Source: Litorivita sp050633545 (GTDB taxonomy: Bacteria; Pseudomonadota; Alphaproteobacteria; Rhodobacterales; Rhodobacteraceae). Taken from it: a stretch of 64,000 nt of DNA. A program made the position numbers and the translations under genes. Below are positions 50,456 through 58,097 of the stretch, in pieces (position 1 is the first letter of the stretch; each line of letters begins with the position of its first letter). The notes under the pieces were generated by a model, which worked only from the letters and a program-made list of their open reading frames with translations, searched no databases and was not told where the DNA came from. The DNA is taken from positions 310,001-374,000 of the forward strand of contig JBOEGS010000002.1 in NCBI GenBank assembly GCA_050633545.1, read 5' to 3'.

Positions 50456-50649
50456 GTCTCCGGTGGGACGGGCGCGCAGCCGGACCTCTCCGGCGCCGCA
50501 GCGAAATCAAAAGGAGACACGAATGGCGCGCAAAATTGGGCGCAACTAACGGTCTCCCGAACCGCGAAAGCGGTCAGCGAAATCGCAGCGCCGTTGCTGC
50601 AAAGCCCATCAAGAGCAAGTGTAGGAAATATGCCGCGCCATTGCGGCAT
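50456..50649 (-). promoter_or_regulatory. Candidate ANTAR (NasT/NasR-type) responsive leader of the nirB operon
   Basis: Read on the minus strand, the leader has ATGCCGC-AATGGC-GCGGCAT (50649-50630), then 29 bases later GCAGC-AACGGC-GCTGC (50600-50585). Both hairpins have six-base loops with A at position 1 and G at position 4, the feature recognised by ANTAR antiterminators. A terminator-like helix GGAGAC / GTCTCC followed by TTTTGATTT (50557-50513) comes next. A third A1/G4 hexaloop hairpin, GCCGG-AGAGGT-CCGGC (50494-50479), precedes the ribosome binding site. Position in front of an assimilatory nitrite reductase fits NasT-type control. No nasS/nasT is in the window; function is inferred. 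Confidence 0.6.
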
Positions 50650-50658
50650 TCGGGCCTT

Positions 50659-50672
50659 TTGGCATCTGCCAA
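50659..50672. promoter_or_regulatory. Palindrome upstream of the nirB leader
   Basis: TTGGCA-TC-TGCCAA is a perfect dyad just upstream of the first leader hairpin. It could be a regulator site near the promoter or a further RNA hairpin. No consensus is recognised with confidence. Confidence 0.4.
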
Positions 50673-50714
50673 TCGGGCCTGTTGAATTCAGCCTTACCAA
50701 GCCCGCGCCGTATC

Positions 50715-50730
50715 GCAACATCTTTGTTGC
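50715..50730. promoter_or_regulatory. Dyad GCAACA-N4-TGTTGC upstream of nirB
   Basis: GCAACATCTTTGTTGC has two six-base arms around a four-base spacer, 265 bases upstream of the nirB start. Its size and position suit an activator site such as those of nitrogen regulators, although it does not match the usual NtrC consensus (GCAC...GTGC) closely. Confidence 0.4.
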
Positions 50731-50887
50731 ACTGCAGCATAAGGAAAAGCGCGGGCACAGGCCTATGACTAATAATTAGGCGCAGATGCGGGCGAGAGGA
50801 CCGAAATCACCCGCGGCGCAGGCGGCCGCGCGGGCCGGCGAAGAGCGTGAAACGTCTCCCGATCCGGCGATTCTCTGGCGGTGAGAT

Positions 50888-51256
50888 CTAATGCTCGGTC
50901 GCGGAGCCGCCGCGCGGCGTATCCTCGAAAAACGGGGTCATCTGTGCGACAATCACCGAGTTTTCCTCCAAGGCACGGCCCATCAGGGCGCGCTCCTCGT
51001 CGGAAATATCGTGCCCTTCCTCAAGCCGCTCATCGAGCGTGCCGTAGCCCGTCACATCCAAAGGCGCGGTATCGGCCTGTTTCAGGATCGCCACGGTTTC
51101 GCGCACGGCCTCGGCCTCGTCGATACCCGAGGCATAGATCATCAAAGCCGCGCCCGTCGCCCCATCGGGCAATCCGTCGCCTTCCTTGCGGCCGATCTCG
51201 ACCAGCAAAGTATAAACCTGTTGGCGATTGCGCTTTTTGGGTTTTTCGTCGACCAT
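50888..51256 (-). CDS. Conserved hypothetical protein
   Basis: A 122-residue cytoplasmic protein without recognised domain. It begins with a basic stretch (MVDEKPKKRNRQQVYTLLVE), continues with helical acidic sequence (IDEAEAVRETVAILKQADTA) and ends EHDISDEERALM-type charged residues (EGHDISDEERALMGRALEE). No cysteine or signal peptide. ATG 51256 was chosen because the longer frame upstream overlaps the rhodanese promoter region. It is divergent from the rhodanese gene and has no obvious partner. The codon pattern is like its neighbours, so it is probably a real gene. Confidence 0.65.
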   Translation of the reverse strand: MVDEKPKKRNRQQVYTLLVEIGRKEGDGLPDGATGAALMIYASGIDEAEAVRETVAILKQADTAPLDVTGYGTLDERLEEGHDISDEERALMGRALEENSVIVAQMTPFFEDTPRGGSATEH

Positions 51257-51322
51257 TCGGGGATCCTCCGCTGGCCGCTTGGTGCGCGAGCGGGGGCGCG
51301 AAGTCAAGGGAAGGAGCGCGCG

Positions 51323-51724
51323 ATGAAACGGATCAAGGATATGGTGGCCGAGGCGAACGAGGTCGTCACCCACGCCCCCGCCGCCGAAACGTTGGCGCGC
51401 CACGGGGCGGACGGCGTGACCTTCGTCGATCTGCGCGACCCGCGCGAATTGGAGCGCGAGGGCATGATCCCCGGTGCCTTCCATTGCCCGCGCGGGATGC
51501 TGGAATTCTGGATCGACCCCGAAAGCCCCTATGCCAAACCTCAATTTCAAAGCGGCGATCATTTCGTATTCTACTGCGCCTCGGGATGGCGGTCGGCCCT
51601 GTCGGCCCGCGCCGCGCAAGAGATGGGATTGGACAACGTCAGCCACCTCAGCGACGGGTTCTCCGGATGGAAAGCCGCAGGCGGCGCGGTGGGCGAGAAG
51701 CCAGTGAAGCCTGCGAAAGGCTAA
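51323..51724 (+). CDS. Rhodanese-like domain protein
   Basis: A 133-residue single-domain rhodanese. The fold starts TFVDLRDPRELEREGMIPGA and the active-site loop is FYCASGWRSALSA, with the cysteine that would carry the persulfide. Such proteins move sulfur in thiol or cofactor metabolism. AAGGAG lies before ATG 51323. Its stop overlaps the start of the P-loop kinase gene by one base. The sulfur donor and acceptor are unknown. Confidence 0.88.
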   Translation: MKRIKDMVAEANEVVTHAPAAETLARHGADGVTFVDLRDPRELEREGMIPGAFHCPRGMLEFWIDPESPYAKPQFQSGDHFVFYCASGWRSALSARAAQEMGLDNVSHLSDGFSGWKAAGGAVGEKPVKPAKG

Positions 51725-52269
51725 TGCTCACTATGCGCCGCGTCATGATTATCGGCCAACCAGGGGCGGGCAAATCCACCCTCGCCCGTGAATTGGGCAA
51801 GGCCCTTAACCTGCCTGTCGTGCATATTGATCGGTTCCATTGGCAAGAGGGCTGGGTCGCGCGCGATCCAACCGAGCGTGATAGCCTGTGTCATCAGGCG
51901 CATGCGCAAGACGCGTGGATCATCGAAGGGGGAAACTCGCCGACATGGCCGGAACGGATTGCGCGCTGCGATACGCTCATATGGATTGATATTCCGGTTT
52001 GGGCGCGGCTTTGGCGGATCTGCAAACGCACGATCCGCCACATAGGGCGCAGCCGCGACGACATGCCAGCCAACTGCCCCGAGAGGTTCGATCTGTTGTT
52101 TCTGAAATGGGTATGGGACACGCGCAAACAGTATTTTAACCAGATGCGCGCGACCTACGACGGCTTCCCGCCCGATAAAACCCGCAAAAGGTTTCGCAGC
52201 TTGCGGGCGGTGAGTGCGTTTCTTGATGCGCAACGCCCGCGGGCCAAAAAGAAAACGCCCCTCACATAA
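51724..52269 (+). CDS. P-loop NTPase, adenylate-kinase-like (topology modulation type)
   Basis: A 181-residue small P-loop kinase. Walker A is IIGQPGAGKSTLARELG near the N-terminus, followed by VVHIDRFHWQEGW and a lid-like region RTIRHIGRSRDDMP. This resembles the adenylate-kinase-like proteins annotated as DNA topology modulation proteins (FlaR-type). An ATP-dependent phosphotransfer to a small molecule is likely; the substrate is unknown. ATG 51724 overlaps the rhodanese stop; ATG at 51733 is an alternative. The last codons also form one arm of the terminator shared with dapD. Confidence 0.8.
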   Translation: MLTMRRVMIIGQPGAGKSTLARELGKALNLPVVHIDRFHWQEGWVARDPTERDSLCHQAHAQDAWIIEGGNSPTWPERIARCDTLIWIDIPVWARLWRICKRTIRHIGRSRDDMPANCPERFDLLFLKWVWDTRKQYFNQMRATYDGFPPDKTRKRFRSLRAVSAFLDAQRPRAKKKTPLT

Positions 52270-52282
52270 ATGAAGGGCGTTT
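52253..52282. terminator. Bidirectional terminator between the P-loop gene and dapD
   Basis: Stem AAACGCCC / GGGCGTTT with a fourteen-base loop. On the minus strand it is followed by TTTTCTTTTT, a strong tail for dapD; on the plus strand by TTTC. The left arm lies inside the last codons of the P-loop gene. Confidence 0.8.
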
Positions 52283-52307
52283 CAGATGGCGGCGCTGGCC
52301 GACAAGA

Positions 52308-53135
52308 TCAGTCGCGCAGCAATTCGTTGATCGAGGTTTTCGAACGGGTTTTGGCGTCAACACGTTTCACGATCACGGCGCAATACAGGTGCACGCCGTT
52401 TTTCGATGGCATCGATCCGGCCACAACGACCGACCCTGCGGGGACTTCGCCGTAGAAGACTTCGCCCGTCTCGCGGTCGAGAATTTTGGTCGACTGGCCG
52501 ATAAACACGCCCATGCCCAAAACCGAACCCTCGCGCACGATGCAGCCTTCGACCACTTCGGAGCGCGCGCCGATAAAGCAGTTGTCTTCAATGATGGTCG
52601 GGCCGGCCTGCATCGGCTCCAACACACCGCCGATGCCGACGCCGCCCGACAGGTGCACGTTCTTGCCGATCTGTGCGCAGGACCCCACGGTGGCCCATGT
52701 GTCGACCATCGTGCCCTCATCGACATAGGCGCCGAGGTTCACGAAAGACGGCATCAGCACCACACCCGGCGCGATAAAGGCCGATTTGCGCACAACGCAA
52801 TTTGGCACGGCGCGAAAGCCTGCGGCTTTCCATTCGGCCTCGCCCCAGCCTTTGAATTTGCTGTCGACCTTATCCCACCAGCCGGAGCCCTGCGGGCCGC
52901 CGTCCTGCATCTCCATATCCTTGATGCGGAAGCCCAAAAGCACGGCCTTTTTCGCCCATTGGTTCACATGCCACGACCCGTCCGATTGCTTTTCGGCCAC
53001 GCGCAGGCTGCCGCTGTCGAGCGCGGCGAGCGTGTCTTCGATGGCCTCGCGGGTCTCGCCCGTGGTGGCCGATGTGATGGTGTCGCGCGCGTCCCACGCG
53101 GCTTCGATGGCGGTTTCCAATTGAGCGTTGGACAT
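52308..53135 (-). CDS. dapD: Tetrahydrodipicolinate N-succinyltransferase
   Basis: A 275-residue enzyme adding succinate to tetrahydrodipicolinate, two steps before DapE in lysine synthesis. The N-terminal helical domain (about 1-100) is followed by the left-handed beta-helix of hexapeptide repeats (about 105-225; VVLMPSFVNLGAYVDEGTMV, GGVGIGGVLEPMQAGPTII, FIGARSEVVEGCIVREGSVL). The C-terminal tail is typical. ATG 53135 (MSNAQLETAIEAAW) was preferred to a longer frame. It is monocistronic, with a terminator after 25 bases. Confidence 0.95.
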   Translation of the reverse strand: MSNAQLETAIEAAWDARDTITSATTGETREAIEDTLAALDSGSLRVAEKQSDGSWHVNQWAKKAVLLGFRIKDMEMQDGGPQGSGWWDKVDSKFKGWGEAEWKAAGFRAVPNCVVRKSAFIAPGVVLMPSFVNLGAYVDEGTMVDTWATVGSCAQIGKNVHLSGGVGIGGVLEPMQAGPTIIEDNCFIGARSEVVEGCIVREGSVLGMGVFIGQSTKILDRETGEVFYGEVPAGSVVVAGSMPSKNGVHLYCAVIVKRVDAKTRSKTSINELLRD

Positions 53136-53297
53136 GGGGCGTCTCCGTTTCCTGAACCTATGTTGCGCATGGCTATAGAGATAAGCGCCGCGCGGCGCAA
53201 TTGCCCAAGGCCACTCGCATCTGGCCATGGCCCCGCAGACGCGTTACCCCTTGGCAAACCCGCGCGCCGCATAGCGGCCCAGCCGAAGAGAGAGCAG

Positions 53298-54146
53298 ATG
53301 ACCGAAGACACACGCCACAGCGCCTTTCGCGACGCCCATTCCGACATCACCACCGCGCGCGAAGTGCCCGACACGCCGCAAACCCGCGCGCCCTCCTACC
53401 GTCTGGCCTTTGCCGATGATGATTTCCTGTGCCGCGATGAACTGCGTCCCGTGCGGTTACAATTGGAACTGCTGAAGCCGCAGATGATGCTCGACGAGGC
53501 CGAAATCGAAAGCACCGTCGTGCTGTTCGGCGGCGCGCGCATTCCGACGCCCGAAAACAAGGGCACAGCGAAAACCGAAACCTTGGGCAAGCTGTCGGCC
53601 TTCTACACCGAAGCGCAGCGCTTCGCCCATCTGATGACCGAACGCTCCAACGCCACGGGCGGGCGCGAACATGTCATCGCCACGGGCGGCGGCCCCGGTG
53701 TGATGGAGGCAGGCAATCGCGGCGCGGCAGAGGCGGGCGGCCATTCCATCGGCCTCAATATCGTGTTGCCGCATGAGCAAGCGCCCAACGAATATGTCAC
53801 CCCGGGCCTGTGTTTCAACTTCCACTATTTCGCCATCCGCAAGATGCATTTTTTAATGCGCGCCGAGGCGGTTTGTGTCTTTCCGGGCGGCTTCGGGACG
53901 TTGGACGAGATGTTCGAAGCGCTGACCCTGATCCAGACGGGCCGCATGAAGCGGGTGCCGTTTTTGCTGTTTGGCCGCGCCTTTTGGGAAGGCATCATCA
54001 ATTGGGAAGCCCTCGCCGAAGCGGGCACCATCGCACGTGACGATCTGGAGCTTTTCCGCTTTGTCGAGACCGCCGAAGAGGCGATCGCGGCCATTGATGG
54101 CTGGGAAGGCAAAGGCGAGAAACGCGGCGAAATCCCCGGTCGGTAA
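53298..54146 (+). CDS. LOG-family protein (TIGR00730-like)
   Basis: A 282-residue Rossmann-type protein of the LOG family, whose members hydrolyse cytokinin riboside 5'-monophosphates or other nucleoside monophosphates; older annotations say lysine decarboxylase. The diagnostic GGGPGVMEAGNRGAAEAG and PGGFGTLDEMFEAL motifs are both present (about residues 131-150 and 193-207). An N-terminal 65-residue extension precedes the VVLFGGARIPTP start of the fold. ATG 53298 follows GAGAG. In bacteria the physiological role is commonly nucleotide recycling; no context here refines it. Confidence 0.85.
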   Translation: MTEDTRHSAFRDAHSDITTAREVPDTPQTRAPSYRLAFADDDFLCRDELRPVRLQLELLKPQMMLDEAEIESTVVLFGGARIPTPENKGTAKTETLGKLSAFYTEAQRFAHLMTERSNATGGREHVIATGGGPGVMEAGNRGAAEAGGHSIGLNIVLPHEQAPNEYVTPGLCFNFHYFAIRKMHFLMRAEAVCVFPGGFGTLDEMFEALTLIQTGRMKRVPFLLFGRAFWEGIINWEALAEAGTIARDDLELFRFVETAEEAIAAIDGWEGKGEKRGEIPGR

Positions 54147-54193
54147 ACTGCCCTATCGGGCTGGAACAGAGCCTGTTTTCGGCCCGCTTCCGC

Positions 54194-55375
54194 CTATAGC
54201 CCCGCGTCCGCTTCGATCTGTTTGCGGCTCTTGCGGGCGCGCTCGGTCGCCGATTTCAACTGCCCGCAGGCGGCCATGATATCCTCGCCGCGCGGGCGGC
54301 GCACGGGGCTGGAATAGCCCGCCTTATGGACGATATCGGCAAAGGCGCGGATGCGGTTGTTCGAACTGCGCTTATAGGGCGATCCGGGCCATTCGTTGAA
54401 CGGTATAAGGTTGATCTTGGCGGGAATGCCCTCGATCAGCTTGACCAGACGACGCGCGTCCTCATCGCTGTCATTCACCCCGTCGAGCATCACATATTCA
54501 AAGGTGATCCGTTCGGAATTCGACACTTTGGGATAGGCGCGCAGCGCCTCCAGAAGCGTTTCGATGTTCCATCGTTTGTTGATCGGCACCAACGTATCGC
54601 GCACCTCGTCGGTGGTCGCATGGAAGGACACCGCCAAGAGGCACCCGATCTCTTGCGCCGTGCGGGCAATTTCGGGCACCACGCCAGAGGTCGACAGGGT
54701 GATGCGGCGCCGCGACAGGCAAATGCCTTCGGGGTCCATCACGATATTCATCGCATCGCGCACATTGTCGAAATTATACAAAGGCTCGCCCATGCCCATC
54801 AAAACGATGTTGGAGAGCAGGCGTTTTTCCTCTTCGACATTGCGGGTGCCCGGTTCGGGCCATTCGTTCAAATCATCGCGCGCCATCATCACCTGACCGA
54901 CAATCTCGCCTGCAGTCAGGTTACGCACCAGTTTTTGCGTTCCCGTATGACAGAACGAACAGGTCAAGGTGCAGCCAACTTGGCTCGACACACACAGCGT
55001 GCCGCGATCTTCTTCGGGGATATAGACCACCTCGACCTCATGACCGCCCGCGATCCGCACCAGATATTTGCGCGTGCCGTCCTCGGACACCTGTTTCGAC
55101 ACCACCTCGGGGATTTCGATCACAAACCGTTCGGCAAGATCGGCGCGCAGAGCCTTGGACAGGTTGGTCATCGCCGCAAAATCGCGCACGCCCCATTGGT
55201 AAATCCATTGCCAGATTTGCCCCACCCGCATCTTGGCCTGTTTCTCGGCCACGCCCGCATCGATCAGGGCGGCGCGCATCACGTCGCGGGTCATACCGAC
55301 AAGGTTCACCGGACCCTCGGGCAATTTGCGCGGGATCGTATGAACGTCTTGAGTGATCGGAGCCGTGGCCGTCAT
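54194..55375 (-). CDS. rlmN: Dual-specificity 23S rRNA A2503 / tRNA A37 C2-methyltransferase
   Basis: A 393-residue radical-SAM methylase. The cluster motif is CTLTCSFCHTG in SQVGCTLTCSFCHTGTQ; MGMGEPLYNFDNV and ITLSTSGVVPEI follow, and the C-terminal CGQL contains the cysteine that cycles with the methyl group (Cys in MAACGQLK). The N-terminal helical domain (LWQWIYQWGV-type, here IWQWIYQWGVRDF) binds RNA. Length is slightly above the family average. Monocistronic, downstream of the ialB-like gene. Confidence 0.96.
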   Translation of the reverse strand: MTATAPITQDVHTIPRKLPEGPVNLVGMTRDVMRAALIDAGVAEKQAKMRVGQIWQWIYQWGVRDFAAMTNLSKALRADLAERFVIEIPEVVSKQVSEDGTRKYLVRIAGGHEVEVVYIPEEDRGTLCVSSQVGCTLTCSFCHTGTQKLVRNLTAGEIVGQVMMARDDLNEWPEPGTRNVEEEKRLLSNIVLMGMGEPLYNFDNVRDAMNIVMDPEGICLSRRRITLSTSGVVPEIARTAQEIGCLLAVSFHATTDEVRDTLVPINKRWNIETLLEALRAYPKVSNSERITFEYVMLDGVNDSDEDARRLVKLIEGIPAKINLIPFNEWPGSPYKRSSNNRIRAFADIVHKAGYSSPVRRPRGEDIMAACGQLKSATERARKSRKQIEADAGL

Positions 55376-55435
55376 GGGTCTGTTCCTTTTGGGATTGCTG
55401 CGGCCTTACAGGATTCGCAAGGGTTTTGCCAAAGA

Positions 55436-55466
55436 AAACGCCCCGCCGCCCGTTTCAGTGGGGCTG
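55436..55466 (-). terminator. Possible terminator after the IalB-family gene
   Basis: A short stem GCCCC / GGGGC with a fifteen-base loop is followed on the minus strand by GTTTTCTTT. It is 38 bases after the stop of the IalB-family gene. The helix is weak, so confidence is moderate. Confidence 0.45.
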
Positions 55467-55503
55467 CAGGGCGCGAAATGTGATCGGATCAAGAGCGCCG
55501 CGC

Positions 55504-56040
55504 TTACTTGCAGCGCTTTTCGGCCTCTTCCAAGGCAGCGGTGTAACCGGACAAGGAAAACTCGTCGCGGGTTTGCGTGCCGCGTCCCGAACGCGCAGTC
55601 AAAACCGCGGATGCGCCGCGCTTCATCGCGGCGATGATCTTGCTGTCGTCCGAAGAAGAGGCGGGCCAAGCCCATTCGCCTTCGGTGAACAATTCAAACT
55701 GCGTCCCGCCGATGTTCATATTGACCGTTGATCCGCTGGCAAAAGGATAGCCGCCGGTGAATGTCACCTGACCGTCCACGCCCGCACCCGGACGATAGAA
55801 GGTCATCAGCAAAATCTCGCTGCGCGTCACCGCAACAACGCGGCCGTCTTTGGTATTGACGGTTTCGGTGGGGGCCGACACGGCCCAGCATTCTTTGGGG
55901 TTGGCGTCTTCGAAAACGCTCCATGCGGTTTTCGCCGCCACTTGGTTTGTGCTTGCTTGTTGTGCCAAGGCGGGGCCTGCCGCCACCACCGCGGCCAAAA
56001 ACCCAACGCGCATCAAACCCGTTGCGATACGTGATACCAT
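55504..56040 (-). CDS. Invasion-associated locus B (IalB) family protein
   Basis: A 178-residue exported protein. Residues 1-27 are a signal peptide (GLMRVGFLAAVVAAGPALAQ). The mature part AWSVFEDANPKECWAVSAPT, VTFTGGYPFASGSTVNMNIG and GASAVLTARSGRGTQTRDEF fits the IalB domain, with two cysteines likely to form a disulfide. The family is common in alphaproteobacteria; the name comes from Bartonella and no invasion role is implied. GGAGG lies nine bases before ATG 56040. Divergent from the asparaginase gene across 174 bases. Confidence 0.85.
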   Translation of the reverse strand: MVSRIATGLMRVGFLAAVVAAGPALAQQASTNQVAAKTAWSVFEDANPKECWAVSAPTETVNTKDGRVVAVTRSEILLMTFYRPGAGVDGQVTFTGGYPFASGSTVNMNIGGTQFELFTEGEWAWPASSSDDSKIIAAMKRGASAVLTARSGRGTQTRDEFSLSGYTAALEEAEKRCK

Positions 56041-56214
56041 GTCTTGCAGCCTCCAGCTGTCTCTTACCTCAATGCCATTTGCACCCGGCCTTGAATTGGC
56101 TTTTTTGCGGGCGTCCTGACGATTTCTTCTCGACATTGCTATATTAGACTGAAATCCGCCACATACGAAAGACCAATTGGCGGATTTTCGCACAGATGTG
56201 AGCAGGAGCAGCGC

Positions 56215-57246
56215 ATGACAGAGTCTCAAATCCCGAATCCACCCGCACAAACCGGCGCTCCGGTTCCCTTTGCCGAGATATGGCGCGGTCCGTTTTTGGA
56301 AAGCGTGCATCTGGGGCATGCGGTGGTCTGCGACACGAAAGGCGAGATCGTCATGGCATGGGGCGACCCGCATGCGGTCGTCTTGCCACGCTCGTCGTCA
56401 AAGATGCTTCAAGGGCTGCCGCTCATTGAAAGCGGCGCGGCAGATGCGGTTGGTTTGACGCCCGCGCATCTGGCGCTTGCCTGCGCCTCGCATCAAGGCG
56501 CGGCGATCCACACCAGCCGCGTTGCCGATTGGTTGGCACATCTTGGCAAATCGGAAAGCGATCTGCGCTGCGGCGTGCAACCCGCCGCCGATGTGCCAGA
56601 GGCCGAACGCCTGATCCGCGCAGGTGAGAACGCTTGCCAACTGCACAACAATTGCTCGGGAAAACACGCAGGGTTCCTGACCTTGAACGCCCATCTGGGC
56701 GGTGGATCGGAGTATGTAGAAGCCGACCATCCGGTGCAAAAAGCCGCGCTTGAGGCCTTCGAAGATCTCACCGGCGCGGACAGCTACGGACATGCGATCG
56801 ACGGCTGCTCGGCCCCCAATCACGCCACCACGGTGCACGGGATGGCCCGCGCCATGGCCTTCTTTGCCGGTGCCAAAACAGGCTCTAACACACGGGAAAA
56901 CGCCGCTGCGCGGCTGCGCGATGCGATCTGCGCCTATCCCGAACTGGTCGCGGGCGAAGGTCGCGCCTGCACCGAGCTTATGCGCGCCATGGAGGGCCGC
57001 GTGGCGATCAAGACAGGGGCCGAGGCCTATTACGTCGGCATTGTCCCCGAAAAGGGATTGGGCATCGCACTCAAGGTCGTGGACGGATCGACGCGCGGGG
57101 CGGAATGCGCCATCGCGGCGATCCTCGTGAAACTGGGCGTGCTCGATGCCAACCACCCTGCGACGCTGAAACGGATGAACGCGCCGATCCGCAATTGGCG
57201 CGGCATCGAGACCGGCATCCTGCGCCCCGCCGAGACCCTGCGCTAA
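56215..57246 (+). CDS. L-asparaginase, Rhizobium etli AnsA/ReAV-type
   Basis: A 343-residue hydrolase making aspartate and ammonia from asparagine. It belongs to the asparaginase II family related to serine-beta-lactamase-like folds. The catalytic SxxK pair is Ser60-Lys63 (PRSSSKMLQG), and the zinc/substrate residues are Cys147, Lys150 (NNCSGKHAGF) and Cys198 (IDGCSAPN). Spacing matches the characterised Rhizobium enzyme with a constant shift of twelve residues for the first four. GAGCAG precedes the ATG. No signal peptide. Monocistronic, with the FMN riboswitch downstream. Confidence 0.92.
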   Translation: MTESQIPNPPAQTGAPVPFAEIWRGPFLESVHLGHAVVCDTKGEIVMAWGDPHAVVLPRSSSKMLQGLPLIESGAADAVGLTPAHLALACASHQGAAIHTSRVADWLAHLGKSESDLRCGVQPAADVPEAERLIRAGENACQLHNNCSGKHAGFLTLNAHLGGGSEYVEADHPVQKAALEAFEDLTGADSYGHAIDGCSAPNHATTVHGMARAMAFFAGAKTGSNTRENAAARLRDAICAYPELVAGEGRACTELMRAMEGRVAIKTGAEAYYVGIVPEKGLGIALKVVDGSTRGAECAIAAILVKLGVLDANHPATLKRMNAPIRNWRGIETGILRPAETLR

Positions 57247-57330
57247 CCCCCTGAGCCCTTTGCACATCACCTGTGCGCCCGAGGACCCAGCGTCCCTCTT
57301 GCCATTTGCGCCCTGCCTTGCCAAATTGGG

Positions 57331-57477
57331 GATGTTCTCAGGGCGGGGTGCAATTCCCCACCGGCGGTAAGCGCATCTGCGCAAGCCCGCGAGCGCCTTG
57401 GCGGTTTTGCCGCGAAGGGTCAGCAGATCTGGTGCAACTCCAGAGCCGACGGTCATAGTCCGGATGGAAGAGAACGA
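57331..57477 (+). ncRNA. FMN riboswitch (RFN element)
   Basis: The hallmark GGGCGGGGTGCAATTCCCC, CACCGGCGGTA, GCCCGCGAGCG, CAGCAGATCTGGTGCAACTC and GCCGACGGTCATAGTCCGGA segments occur in order, enclosed by the P1 stem GTTCTC (57334-57339) / GAGAAC (57470-57475). It binds flavin mononucleotide and shuts expression off. Downstream, 57478-57525 can form alternative hairpins ending in GGTCGTCTTTC, a possible transcription-termination platform. The controlled gene is ribH, 80 bases further. Confidence 0.95.
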
Positions 57478-57556
57478 CATTTGGCGCGCCTTTTGGGGCG
57501 CTTCAACGGTCGTCTTTCGCTCTGGGTGATGTGTAACGCTAAGAGAGGAAACGCAA

Positions 57557-58006
57557 ATGACACACACCCGCTACGCATTTATCAAGGCCAACTGGCACGC
57601 CGATATCGTTGATCAGGCGCTTGCTGGTTTTGCCGAAGTTATTCCCATGACCCAAATCGATGTCTTCGACGTGCCCGGCGCGTTCGAGATGCCGCTACTG
57701 GCGCGCGATCTGGCCGAGACGGGCAAATATGCCGCCGTGGCCGCCGCCGCTTTGGTCGTCGACGGGGGCATCTACCGCCATGATTTCGTCGCCTCTGCCG
57801 TGGTCGACGGGTTGATGCGCGCCTCGATGGACAGCGGCGTGCCCGTCCTGTCGGTCTCGCTCACCCCCCATCATTTTCAGGAAACCGAACACCACAAAGC
57901 GATCTACACCGCGCATTTCGTCGAGAAGGGCCGCGAGGCCGCGCGCGCCGCTTTGATGATCGGCGAGGCCCGCGCCAAGCTGAATGCGCCCAGCGCCGCA
58001 GCCTGA
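57557..58006 (+). CDS. ribH: 6,7-dimethyl-8-ribityllumazine synthase, type II
   Basis: A 149-residue enzyme for the penultimate riboflavin step. YAFIKANWHADIVDQALAGF, the phosphate-binding VFDVPGAFEMPLLARDLAET, the GGIYRHDFVASAVVDGLM block and the TPHHFQETEHHK segment identify it; the last matches the decameric type II (RibH2) enzymes of Brucella and rhizobia. GAGAGGAAA precedes the ATG. It stands alone behind the FMN riboswitch with no other rib gene nearby, as is usual for ribH2. It is convergent with serB; a terminator follows within 20 bases. Confidence 0.94.
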   Translation: MTHTRYAFIKANWHADIVDQALAGFAEVIPMTQIDVFDVPGAFEMPLLARDLAETGKYAAVAAAALVVDGGIYRHDFVASAVVDGLMRASMDSGVPVLSVSLTPHHFQETEHHKAIYTAHFVEKGREAARAALMIGEARAKLNAPSAAA

Positions 58007-58019
58007 GGCCAAAACCCAA

Positions 58020-58052
58020 AACGCGCCCGCCTGCATATTGGCTGGGCGCGTT
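58020..58052. terminator. Terminator between convergent ribH and serB
   Basis: A perfect nine-base-pair stem AACGCGCCC / GGGCGCGTT with a fifteen-base loop. The minus-strand side continues TTTTGGGTTTTGG, so it serves serB best and may also stop ribH transcripts. Confidence 0.75.
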
Positions 58053-58097
58053 CGATTACCGAATGAATCTGCCGTCTAAAACAGTCTCAGTTATGGC

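Larger units (their letters stand above)
50451..50887 (-). other. 437-base region upstream of nirB
   Basis: No protein gene is supported. It contains the structured leader described separately (50456-50649) and, further upstream, two dyads. The rest, towards the divergent-looking end at 50888, is GC-rich without recognisable sites. Confidence 0.6.

Noticed and set aside
50561..50574. ACCGC-TTTC-GCGGT as another ANTAR hairpin
   Set aside because: Its loop is four bases (or six starting with C), without the A1/G4 pattern.
50715..50730. An NtrC binding site
   Set aside because: The dyad GCAACA-N4-TGTTGC has the right size, but it departs from the usual GCAC...GTGC half sites; it is listed only as an unassigned dyad.
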